Assembly: GCA_947457515.1 (NCBI GenBank)
Contig: CANGWC010000008.1
Location: 1-36,462, forward strand
DNA: 36,462 nt
Direction of reading: 5' to 3'
Source of the DNA: Silvanigrellaceae bacterium
Lineage (GTDB): Bacteria; Bdellovibrionota_B; Oligoflexia; Silvanigrellales; CANGWC01
Shown here: in pieces, positions 28,738 through 36,462 of the stretch
Numbering within the stretch: position 1 is the stretch's first letter
Layout: each line of letters starts with the position of its first letter
Notes under the pieces: generated by a model
Told to the model about the DNA's origin: nothing
Databases searched by the model: none
What the model saw: the letters and a program-made list of their open reading frames with translations, nothing else
Translations under genes and position numbers: made by a program

Positions 28738-29647
28738 AGCTTGGTACTCCTTTTGGGATTTGTGGGATGATATGCCCTAAAAGAGCATCTACCTCACTGT
28801 CAATTGTAGCTAATAAAGGAGGCAATTCTGATTGCCTAAGAACTTGCCAAAGTTGAGGATCATGGGAAATCGTTCCCATCAAGCTTGAATTTAAACCAAA
28901 GTATTTACGAGAGATCATAGCCATGGAAGATCCTAAATTTTTGTCTTCAGTATTTCTCACTTGATTTACGATAATTCCCATATCTGTAGCTTCTAAAGAA
29001 GCTAATAAATTGTGACCAAGATCTGGATAAGTTCTTGAAAATGATTGTACCTGTTGTAAATAGGATACACGAACATTTACATCAGAAAGTTTTTGTAATA
29101 GGGATTCCATTTGTTTTTCTTGATGTAACACTTTCCCAATGGTTTGAACTTTGCGATAAAAAATACTTTTCATGAAAACATAAGCATTTTCAATACTTGT
29201 AGGTTCTGGAACCACAATGACAATGCCTTTATGAGAATAGATAAAAAAATCTAATGTTGTAATATGAGTCCCGGCTCCTAAATCAAGAATGACATAGTCA
29301 CAAGGCAGATTTTGAAATGCGTTGATGAGTCTGATTTTCTCAAGAGATTCTGGACGAATCTGTTGCCAAAATTCTTGACCTCCCGCTAGAAAAGAAACCC
29401 TAGGGAAAGATGTCTCTGTGAGCAGATCTCTCAGGTGTGTCACTTTACCCCTTAAGAAATCATGTAATGAATCTTTAGGATGAGCTGCTCCTAACCAACT
29501 GTGTAGATTTGCTGCTCCAAAATCAAGATCGGCAACCACCACTCGATAACCAGCATTTCCTAAAGAATAAGCTAATCTTGAAGCAATCAATGTTTTGCCA
29601 ATTCCACCTTTACCTCCACCGATAGAAAGAAGAATAGGTTTGGTCAT
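28718..29647 (-). CDS. MinD/ParA-family ATPase (FlhG/FleN-like)
   Basis: Deviant Walker A SIGGGKGGIGKTLIASRLAYSLG; VVVADLDFGAANLHSWLG; DYVILDLGAGTHITTLDFF; VVPEPTSIENAYVFMKS. Confidence 0.9.
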   Translation of the reverse strand: MTKPILLSIGGGKGGIGKTLIASRLAYSLGNAGYRVVVADLDFGAANLHSWLGAAHPKDSLHDFLRGKVTHLRDLLTETSFPRVSFLAGGQEFWQQIRPESLEKIRLINAFQNLPCDYVILDLGAGTHITTLDFFIYSHKGIVIVVPEPTSIENAYVFMKSIFYRKVQTIGKVLHQEKQMESLLQKLSDVNVRVSYLQQVQSFSRTYPDLGHNLLASLEATDMGIIVNQVRNTEDKNLGSSMAMISRKYFGLNSSLMGTISHDPQLWQVLRQSELPPLLATIDSEVDALLGHIIPQIPKGVPSYVNDTP

Positions 29648-30571
29648 TTATTTTTGTCCTATCATTGTTTTGACTTCATTGATCTGGGGAAACTCATTAG
29701 GAGCTTCTTCAGATAACAAAAGAAATCTTTTTAAAAAGAATAGAGACTTTTGTGGATTCTTTTTTTGGAAAGCTTTCCCTAAATAGTAATAGCCTTCTGC
29801 CATAGATGGATCGACTCTAATGGCTTTTTCAAGATGAGTGATCGCTTTATTTTTTTGTGTTGGCCAAAGACAGACTCCTAATCCAATTAAAGATGCAGGG
29901 AATAAAGGTCTTTTTTTAAGCACACCTTGATACCCTGTAATCGCTTGATTACATCTTCCTTGAAATCGATGATTTTCCGCCATGAGATGTGAACTTAAAA
30001 TAAACTCTCCTGAATCTTTAGGAAAGACTTTTACAATTTTTTCTAGGATTTTTTGACTTTTATGATAGTTCTTTTGTTTAAAAAGAACGTTTGACATCAT
30101 GAGTTTAGCTTGAGGGTCCTCCATAGGAGTGAGAAGTTCTTTAGCTGCTTCAAATTCTTTTAATCTGATCAGAGTCCAAGCTAAGGCTTTCATTAAAGGA
30201 ACATCCTGAGGAAAGGCTAATAACCCCTGACGGTAAAGTTCTACTGCTTCTGGAAGTTTTTGGAGACATCTTGCAGCTTCTCCATAGAAAAAATAATAGT
30301 CTTTATCTTTAAGAGTTTTAATTTCTTTAAAAAGATCGAAAGATTTTTGATATTGAGAAACTTTAAAATAAGATATGGCGAGTTTTTTCTTATTTTCATC
30401 ATCAGAGGGATTCCCAAAACTTTGAATGGCTAAATCATAATTACCATTTTCATAAGCTTCCACAGCTTTATCTGCTGAAACCGTGGTGCATTTGCCTAAA
30501 GACACGAGAATAACGATCTGGATAAGGTAGAGGTATTGAACTTTTATCTGAAACAAATTTTTATATTTCAT
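29648..30571 (-). CDS. TPR-repeat putative lipoprotein
   Basis: YLYLIQIVILVSLGKCTTVSADKAVEAYENGNYDLAIQSF plus TPR units (ASLIGLGVCLWPTQKNKAITHLEKAIRVDPSMAEGYYYLGKAFQ). Start set at the internal ATG (30571); the listed ORF extends to 30604. Confidence 0.82.
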   Translation of the reverse strand: MKYKNLFQIKVQYLYLIQIVILVSLGKCTTVSADKAVEAYENGNYDLAIQSFGNPSDDENKKKLAISYFKVSQYQKSFDLFKEIKTLKDKDYYFFYGEAARCLQKLPEAVELYRQGLLAFPQDVPLMKALAWTLIRLKEFEAAKELLTPMEDPQAKLMMSNVLFKQKNYHKSQKILEKIVKVFPKDSGEFILSSHLMAENHRFQGRCNQAITGYQGVLKKRPLFPASLIGLGVCLWPTQKNKAITHLEKAIRVDPSMAEGYYYLGKAFQKKNPQKSLFFLKRFLLLSEEAPNEFPQINEVKTMIGQK

Positions 30572-31130
30572 GCTTTTGCCAATATTGTAGAGAAGTTTGA
30601 CCATAAGTCTTTGTTTTCTCTAATCTCCAAGAGTTATGTGAAATCACCTTAAAATCTTGTGGTCCTTCAATAATGAGCAACGCGTCATTTTCCATCAGTC
30701 CAGATCTTTCGAGTAATGATAAAATATCATCGTATGTTTTATCATACGTGTTTTTAATGTAAGGAGGATCCCAAAAGATCCTAGAAATTGACAGGTGTAG
30801 AGATTGAGGAGGTCTTTTAAGAAATTTTTCTATTGTCGTGGTTACAATTGAGTAACGATTTTGATCAACTTCTAGTTTAGCGAGATTATTCTTTAAATAT
30901 TGAATAACTTTAGGATTACTATCCACAAAAGTCACATGTTTAGCTCCGTGACTCAGTGCTTCTACACCCACAGCACCGGATCCACAGCAAAGATCGAGCA
31001 TACATGTTTCATTAAAATCAATAGCATTCATCAAACTTTGACGCACTAAAGATTTTGTCGGACGAAACAGTGTTCCTTCCGGGGTTTGAAGATATCTCCC
31101 TTTAAGGGCACCACCACTGATTCGTATCAT
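30561..31130 (-). CDS. rsmD: 16S rRNA (guanine(966)-N(2))-methyltransferase
   Basis: MIRISGGALKGRYLQTPEG...RPTKSLVRQSLMNAI...MLDLCCGSGAVGVEALSHGAKHVTFVDSN...FWDPPY. Confidence 0.95.
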   Translation of the reverse strand: MIRISGGALKGRYLQTPEGTLFRPTKSLVRQSLMNAIDFNETCMLDLCCGSGAVGVEALSHGAKHVTFVDSNPKVIQYLKNNLAKLEVDQNRYSIVTTTIEKFLKRPPQSLHLSISRIFWDPPYIKNTYDKTYDDILSLLERSGLMENDALLIIEGPQDFKVISHNSWRLEKTKTYGQTSLQYWQKHEI

Positions 31131-31164
31131 AAAATTTTTCTTGTCTGGGAATTTTTAGGATTTT

Positions 31165-32406
31165 CTAACTATATTTTTCAAATGCTAAAGTAGCATTTGT
31201 TCCTCCAAAACCAAAAGAATTAGATAAAGCTCTTTTAATATCTGCTTTTTGAGATTTATTGGGAGTGTAGTTTAAATCACATTCAGGATCTGGATTCTCA
31301 AGATTGATCGTAGGAGGGATTTCTCCATGAACCAAACTCATTGCAGTAAATACAGCTTCAATGCCTCCAGCAGCACCCAAAAGATGTCCTGTCATACTCT
31401 TAGTAGAACTTATCTTCAGTTTATGAGCATGATCTCCAAAAAGGGTTTTAAGAGCTAGTGTTTCAATTTTATCGTTCATCTCTGTGGATGTTCCGTGAGC
31501 ATTAATATAATCTACAGATTCTTTATCCCAATTTGCTGTTTGTAGAGCTTGAGTCATACAGCGAATTGCTCCATCTCCTTGGGGTTGAGGAGATGTCATA
31601 TGAAAAGCATCTCCACTCATGCCATACCCACTCACTTCTGCGTAAATACGAGCATTACGCTTTAGAGCACTTTCAAGATCTTCTAAAACAAGAACTCCTG
31701 CTCCTTCTCCCATCACAAAACCAGATCGATTTTTATCAAAAGGACGAGAAGCTCGATGGGGCTCATTGGCATGATCTTGGGTCAAAGCTTTCATCCGGGC
31801 AAACCCGGAGAAGGCTATCTGGCTCAAACAAGCTTCTGCCCCTCCTGCAATTACAGCTTTCGCCATTCCAGATCGAATTTGAAGCCAAGCTTCCCCAATA
31901 GCATGAGTTCCCGAAGTGCATGCTGTAGTCGTACAAATATTAGGTCCCGCAGCTCCTGTGGTAATCGATACCCAGCCCGCAGCCATATTGGCAATAAACC
32001 CTGGGATCATAAATGGAGAAATTGACCTATACCCTTTATTCAGCATGTTACAAATTTGTTCCTCAAGATAATCAAGTCCCCCGACTCCAACTCCTAACGA
32101 AACACCCACGTCAGTAGCTAAATAATCAGTTCCTATTTTAAGAGAAGAGTCTTGAATGGCCATTTGAGCTGCAGCTATAGCTAAATGAATGTACCTTTGA
32201 CTTCTGCGAATATCTTTTTCGTCCATATAATTTTTAGCTTCAAAATTTGGAATACTCCCGGCTATTTTCACAGGACATTCTCCTAGATTGATATTTTCAA
32301 TCTTTGAAATCCCACTTTTACCTGCCATCATGTTTTCCCAACATTCTTGAAGACTCAGTCCTGTAGGACAGACGATTCCCATTCCCGTAACCACCACTCG
32401 TTTCAT
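31165..32406 (-). CDS. fabF: 3-oxoacyl-[acyl-carrier-protein] synthase II
   Basis: MKRVVVTGMGIVCPTGLSLQECWENM; active-site TTACTSGTHAIGEAW; NAHGTSTEMND; TKSMTGHLLGAAGGIEAVF; NSFGFGGTNATL. Start set at 32406. Confidence 0.96.
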   Translation of the reverse strand: MKRVVVTGMGIVCPTGLSLQECWENMMAGKSGISKIENINLGECPVKIAGSIPNFEAKNYMDEKDIRRSQRYIHLAIAAAQMAIQDSSLKIGTDYLATDVGVSLGVGVGGLDYLEEQICNMLNKGYRSISPFMIPGFIANMAAGWVSITTGAAGPNICTTTACTSGTHAIGEAWLQIRSGMAKAVIAGGAEACLSQIAFSGFARMKALTQDHANEPHRASRPFDKNRSGFVMGEGAGVLVLEDLESALKRNARIYAEVSGYGMSGDAFHMTSPQPQGDGAIRCMTQALQTANWDKESVDYINAHGTSTEMNDKIETLALKTLFGDHAHKLKISSTKSMTGHLLGAAGGIEAVFTAMSLVHGEIPPTINLENPDPECDLNYTPNKSQKADIKRALSNSFGFGGTNATLAFEKYS

Positions 32407-32448
32407 GCCTATTCCTTTAACAAAATTTGTACTATACACTTATATCAT

Positions 32449-33111
32449 ATGGATCTCATCAATAAAAAACTATTCATTTGGGACTTTGATGGCTGTTTTG
32501 TAGATTCAGAGTTAGCTCATTATGTTGCTTATCTCTTTGCATTTCAAAATCAAAATATCCCTTTAAAAATGAGTCTTAATGATTACTACCCTTCTTTCAC
32601 TCATCTTGGAGACGGAACAGGAAGTTACCTCAAAAAACTAGGAATTCCTTTTGATCCTAAGATCATTATTGAATCTAAAAAAGAAATCTATCTCAATATC
32701 ATTAAACAAATTGTCATCCCGGTCTTTCCCAAAATACCGGATATTTTAGATAAAATGAGAAAACTTTCTGGAAGAATTGGTATTGCTAGTAACAGTCATA
32801 TCTTAGATATTGAAATCATTCTCAGTCATTTTAATATCCCCTTAGATTTTATTGTAGGAAGAGATCCTCTCCTAAAACCTAAACCTAGCCCTGATATTTT
32901 CCTCAAAGCTTTAGGAGATACTGATCCTAAAAAAGCTTTAGTCTTTGAAGATTCTGAAAGAGGTCTTGCGGCCGCTGCTGCTGCTGGGATCGAAGCTATC
33001 TGGGTCCAAACACCTCTCAATCAAAATCTGACTTCTCAATATCCTTATTGCGCTCGCTTAACCCACCAACAAATAGATGATCTTTTAACGCAGGCTTTAA
33101 GTAAAGTTTAA
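32449..33111 (+). CDS. HAD-family phosphatase (phosphoglycolate phosphatase/beta-phosphoglucomutase-like)
   Basis: LFIWDFDGCFVDSELAH (DxD), IGIASNSH, KPKPSPDIFLKALG, LVFEDSERGLAAAAAAGI. Start set at 32449 (in frame with the listed ORF from 32347). Confidence 0.9.
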   Translation: MDLINKKLFIWDFDGCFVDSELAHYVAYLFAFQNQNIPLKMSLNDYYPSFTHLGDGTGSYLKKLGIPFDPKIIIESKKEIYLNIIKQIVIPVFPKIPDILDKMRKLSGRIGIASNSHILDIEIILSHFNIPLDFIVGRDPLLKPKPSPDIFLKALGDTDPKKALVFEDSERGLAAAAAAGIEAIWVQTPLNQNLTSQYPYCARLTHQQIDDLLTQALSKV

Positions 33112-33721
33112 AGTAACTTGTGAGATCTGATTGAAGCTTAAAAACATCTTTAAATCCATAAACTTCATTTAAACTGGTTACAAAATCTTGATGACTTCTT
33201 CCCTGCCGATAATCTGGTTCCCGGGAAGGGTGTTTAAGCACTTTCTCAATAAATTTTGGATCACAATTAACCATCAAAGAACCTTGATACAATAAAAGAT
33301 TTCTTGATCTAAAAATACTTGTGCCTGCAATTTTTCGACCATTAATAGCCAAATCACTGATGCCTTTAAATTCTACTTCAGGGAATCCTATCTCTTGAAG
33401 TCCATCCTTAAAAAGTCCATTAATCACATTAAAGTATTTTTGATTTGAGAAAAGATCTTTTGCTTGAAAGGCTAAAGTTAAAATCAGACAACCTTTCCCT
33501 AGAACAACTGTTCCTCCTCCTCCTCTACGTTGAAGAATAGGAATATTTTCCTTTCGGCAATATTCTTCATTCACTTCTCTTTCTGCTTTATTAGAAGAAG
33601 CTAATACAACAAGAGATCTTTCCACTTCAAAAAACTTAAATAAAGCTTTTTCGTAAGGTTCATTGCCGATACTTGGCCATAAAGAAAAAGGTAATTTCAA
33701 TACCCAATCATCCATCCACAT
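33017..33721 (-). CDS. Lipoate-protein ligase A-like (biotin/lipoate ligase fold) protein
   Basis: RRGGGGTVVLGKGCLILTLAF; ISDLAINGRKIAGTSIFRSRNLLLYQGSLMVN (conserved Lys in GRKIAGT). Confidence 0.85.
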   Translation of the reverse strand: MWMDDWVLKLPFSLWPSIGNEPYEKALFKFFEVERSLVVLASSNKAEREVNEEYCRKENIPILQRRGGGGTVVLGKGCLILTLAFQAKDLFSNQKYFNVINGLFKDGLQEIGFPEVEFKGISDLAINGRKIAGTSIFRSRNLLLYQGSLMVNCDPKFIEKVLKHPSREPDYRQGRSHQDFVTSLNEVYGFKDVFKLQSDLTSYFKLYLKPALKDHLFVGGLSERNKDIEKSDFD

Positions 33722-34245
33722 TAATAGTTATTTAGCAGTTGCATCAAAGAAATACGAGTTAAAGTATCTTGAAAACTTTGAGGCTCCGGAAAAAAAAGCT
33801 TCCACTTTCCTAGAAGGTTAATGGCTCTTTGTTTTTCGATAAAAGAATAAGTTTCTTTCCAAGGGAGGACTGCTCCCTTGAGTGATTTTCTAAAATAAAA
33901 ATGAACAAACATAGGATTAGAAAGAATTTCTTTATTTAAGTACACGTATGTTTTATCTACAAACTTGAGAAAGATCTTCTGTCTTCCTTCTTCAAATGAA
34001 AATGTCCATAAGCTTGTTTGAGTCTCAAAAACTTTTTTTAAATAAGGCATTTTAGTAGTGATATTTTTGATCCATCTTTCAGCTTCTTTTTGATTTAAAA
34101 ATAAAGGTTCACTCGTTTTATGTTGATTTGTCACCCATACAGATCCTAAGAGCAGCCGGGATATATTTAAAGGAGTTTGGTAAGCTAAACAGGGTCTGGA
34201 AATCCATATAAGAATGAACAAAACCCATGAGATAACAGATGACAT
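33721..34245 (-). CDS. Hypothetical exported protein
   Basis: 174 aa ORF with signal peptide SWVLFILIWISRPCLAYQ; sits between lplA-like and ribD-like genes with overlaps. Confidence 0.65.
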   Translation of the reverse strand: MSSVISWVLFILIWISRPCLAYQTPLNISRLLLGSVWVTNQHKTSEPLFLNQKEAERWIKNITTKMPYLKKVFETQTSLWTFSFEEGRQKIFLKFVDKTYVYLNKEILSNPMFVHFYFRKSLKGAVLPWKETYSFIEKQRAINLLGKWKLFFPEPQSFQDTLTRISLMQLLNNY

Positions 34246-34784
34246 TCTCTAAGTATTAAAGAGTCAAAAGATTTTTGCAAAGGAAAGAAGCTAATTCCTT
34301 TCCCTCTGATTCCAGGACAAATTGTTAATCGCAGAGATTGGATATTAAAGTCCTCCCAGAAAAGCTGATAAATAAAGCCTCCCCCTAAAACAAGGATATT
34401 TTTAATACCCTGATCAAATGTCAATATTCTTTCATAAAGATCTTCTTTATTTTTATATTTCAAAATATGAGGGTAAAGAGATTTCTGTTTCCAAAAATAA
34501 TGACCATTTTGAATTGTTTTTTCAGGATCAGAACTTAAAACAAGCCAATGTTTTTTTTCAGTCACACTAATGGCTCCTTTTTCTATAAAAAGACTTTTAG
34601 CTCCTATAATAATCAGATCTGCCCACTCAATATCTTTTTTAAGAATTTCATAGTCATCTTTTGAATGATACCCTAGCTTTTCTCGTTGTGAATTTGTTTC
34701 TAAAGAATCCGATGCGATGATTCCATCTAAGCTCATACAAGCTGTCATACGAATATGGAATGAAGACTGGAAAATTGGATTCAT
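34185..34784 (-). CDS. RibD C-terminal/dihydrofolate reductase-fold protein
   Basis: FHIRMTACMSLDGIIA...KDIEWADLIIIGAKSLFI...HWLVLSSDP...NILVLGGGFIYQLFWEDFNIQSLRLTICPGIRGKG. Confidence 0.8.
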   Translation of the reverse strand: MNPIFQSSFHIRMTACMSLDGIIASDSLETNSQREKLGYHSKDDYEILKKDIEWADLIIIGAKSLFIEKGAISVTEKKHWLVLSSDPEKTIQNGHYFWKQKSLYPHILKYKNKEDLYERILTFDQGIKNILVLGGGFIYQLFWEDFNIQSLRLTICPGIRGKGISFFPLQKSFDSLILRECHLLSHGFCSFLYGFPDPV

Positions 34785-36250
34785 TCTAATCTTTGACTTT
34801 TCTTCACCAGATCTAATAGTAAAGTGTTATCTGTCAGTTCTCTTAATTGTTCGTTTGTAATAATTGAATGAAGATATTTCATTGTTTCTTGGAATATTTC
34901 TTCTTGTCTCACTTCACGCCATATCACTACCATAGGGTTGTTATCCTCGCCTTCATACTTCACTATGAAAACTAATCTATCTATGCTTTCAAACATAAAA
35001 TTGATCTCATCATATTTTTTCATTTCTAATGCGTTTAAAAACCGCTCTCGAATAGGTGAAAATGCCTCAAAAATTCCTTTCATTGTCCATAATTTATAGA
35101 AACCTTCAAATTTAAGCTCCTGAGAATCAGTTTTTTTAAACTCCTGAAAAAAAACACCCTTACCTTCAAAAAATTCTCTTTTTTTTACAGAGTATTCTCT
35201 TTCGTCTAGATCCTGAATTAAAGCTATAAATTCTAACTGATGTTTACTTAAAAAATGATTTATTTTATGCATGTCAGAACGTTTTCTAAATAATAATTCA
35301 TAAAAATGATTCCATGCATTTGATTGATATATTTGGAGAACATCCTTAATAAAACGAGATATCTGTGTAACCTTATTAATATTATTAAGAATATTATAAT
35401 GGATATCTTCTCGAATTTTCTGAGCAGTTTCTATCGTTTCTGGATCTAACTCTCTTTCTGAAAGAGGCTCCCAAAGACCACTTTTAGGATGAATTTTGAT
35501 TTCACAGGATGTCTTTGTAAGATGTGGTAGGGATTCTACAAGATTTTGTATCTGTGAATTAATAAGGTACGGATGTGTATAAGGCAAAAAAGCATCAAAT
35601 GGCATTAGTGCAAAACGAGAGGCTGGTGGAGGATTTTCATATTTTACCGAAGCAGAACCATCCTTATTATCATTTAAGTCCGGACATGAAATAAGTAACT
35701 CTATATGGAATTGATGATTGTACTTTGGGGCAAATGAGTCTCTTAACGTCTTAGGAATCGTCCCACGAAACCCTGTGTCCACGAGAACAAAATGCCTTCC
35801 TTTTTTGAGCTGTGTTTCATTAACACCAAATTGACTGTAATAATCAGGAATAGAGTTTCTATTATTATAGATAGGATATTGATGTGTATCTGTAGACTTA
35901 TCTAATGAAGATATATTAATGAGATGAATCTCATGCTTATTTTGAAATAAATAATAGGATAAATATTTTAAAGTATCATAGATAATTTCTCCATCTCGGC
36001 CATACACAAGAAAAGTCACCTCTGGTTTTGAATAATATTGTAAAAGAAAGAGAGACTGTCGAATCACAGCTTCTTTAAAGGACTTCCATCGAGGGATGGA
36101 TTTTAATTCATGGAATTTGGGTTTTATGGTGAGAGGATCCGGATAGATATCAGAATAAAATTCTCGATTAGATACATCACCAGACTGAGCTAAATAACTT
36201 ATTGAAAATAATAATAAAATAATTATATTTAATGATTTTTTGAATAGCAT
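34781..36250 (-). CDS. Hypothetical exported protein with a possible phosphoribosyltransferase-like segment
   Basis: Signal peptide SLNIIILLLFSISYLAQSGD; LVYGRDGEIIYDTLKYLSYYLF...HFVLVDTGFRGTIPKTLRDSF; 489 aa. Confidence 0.65.
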   Translation of the reverse strand: MLFKKSLNIIILLLFSISYLAQSGDVSNREFYSDIYPDPLTIKPKFHELKSIPRWKSFKEAVIRQSLFLLQYYSKPEVTFLVYGRDGEIIYDTLKYLSYYLFQNKHEIHLINISSLDKSTDTHQYPIYNNRNSIPDYYSQFGVNETQLKKGRHFVLVDTGFRGTIPKTLRDSFAPKYNHQFHIELLISCPDLNDNKDGSASVKYENPPPASRFALMPFDAFLPYTHPYLINSQIQNLVESLPHLTKTSCEIKIHPKSGLWEPLSERELDPETIETAQKIREDIHYNILNNINKVTQISRFIKDVLQIYQSNAWNHFYELLFRKRSDMHKINHFLSKHQLEFIALIQDLDEREYSVKKREFFEGKGVFFQEFKKTDSQELKFEGFYKLWTMKGIFEAFSPIRERFLNALEMKKYDEINFMFESIDRLVFIVKYEGEDNNPMVVIWREVRQEEIFQETMKYLHSIITNEQLRELTDNTLLLDLVKKSQRLE

Positions 36251-36284
36251 TCAAGAATTAAATCATTTTTTAAAGACGAGCTCA

Positions 36285-36314
36285 ATCAAATATTAATTAA
36301 TCAAATATTAATTA
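36285..36314. repeat. Tandem 15-bp direct repeat (ATCAAATATTAATTA) x2 abutting the intron 3' end
   Basis: ATCAAATATTAATTA 36285-36299 and 36300-36314, followed by ATCGAG. Confidence 0.85.
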
Positions 36315-36462
36315 ATCGAGTAGGAGGGCCCCGAAAGACCCGTCCCCTCACACCACCTGGCGTACGGTTCCGTACCAAGGCGGTTGATAATGAGTTAACA
36401 AACTGTTTCATGCTCCATTCTAAACTTTATATTTAAAATGATTTCACGAACCTAAGTCTACT
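36315..36462 (-). mobile_element. 3' end of a group II intron (domains V and VI), body outside the window
   Basis: Reverse complement reads ACCGCCTTGGTACGGAACCGTACGCCAGGTGGT (domain V hairpin, CGC triad, 36352-36384), then GTGAGGGGACGGGTCTTTCGGGGCCCTCCTACTCGAT (domain VI-like hairpin with a bulged-A-like CTAC near the 3' end). Confidence 0.75.

Noticed and set aside
31533-32025. Plus-strand ORFs 31533..31901 and 31756..32025
   Set aside because: Antisense to fabF; no motif support.

Overview
A low-GC, gene-dense window from a Gram-negative-type bacterium; taxonomy cannot be settled from this sequence alone. Housekeeping blocks: an Fe-S oxidoreductase-tldD-pmbA-like operon (3'->5'), kpsF/kdsD-like, a truncated str operon (rpsL-rpsG-fusA, no tuf), nth, ggt, a nadD-like gene, and a seven-gene minus-strand operon (fabF, rsmD, TPR lipoprotein, MinD/FlhG-like ATPase, RodZ-type HTH protein, rluD, TPR protein). 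HAD, LplA-like and RibD/DHFR-like genes follow. Accessory content: a split HipA kinase module in which a HipS-like domain appears fused to the HTH antitoxin, preceded by three operator-like repeats at exactly 27-bp spacing; an IS30-family element; scars of gene decay; a tandem pair of divergent SLT/lysozyme-fold proteins with a fossil of the duplicated nth 5' end between them; a secreted SNase-type nuclease; three consecutive membrane-anchored J-domain proteins, one without HPD; and, at the right edge, the 3' end (domains V/VI) of a minus-strand group II intron. All identifications come from reading motifs by eye; no database search was run.
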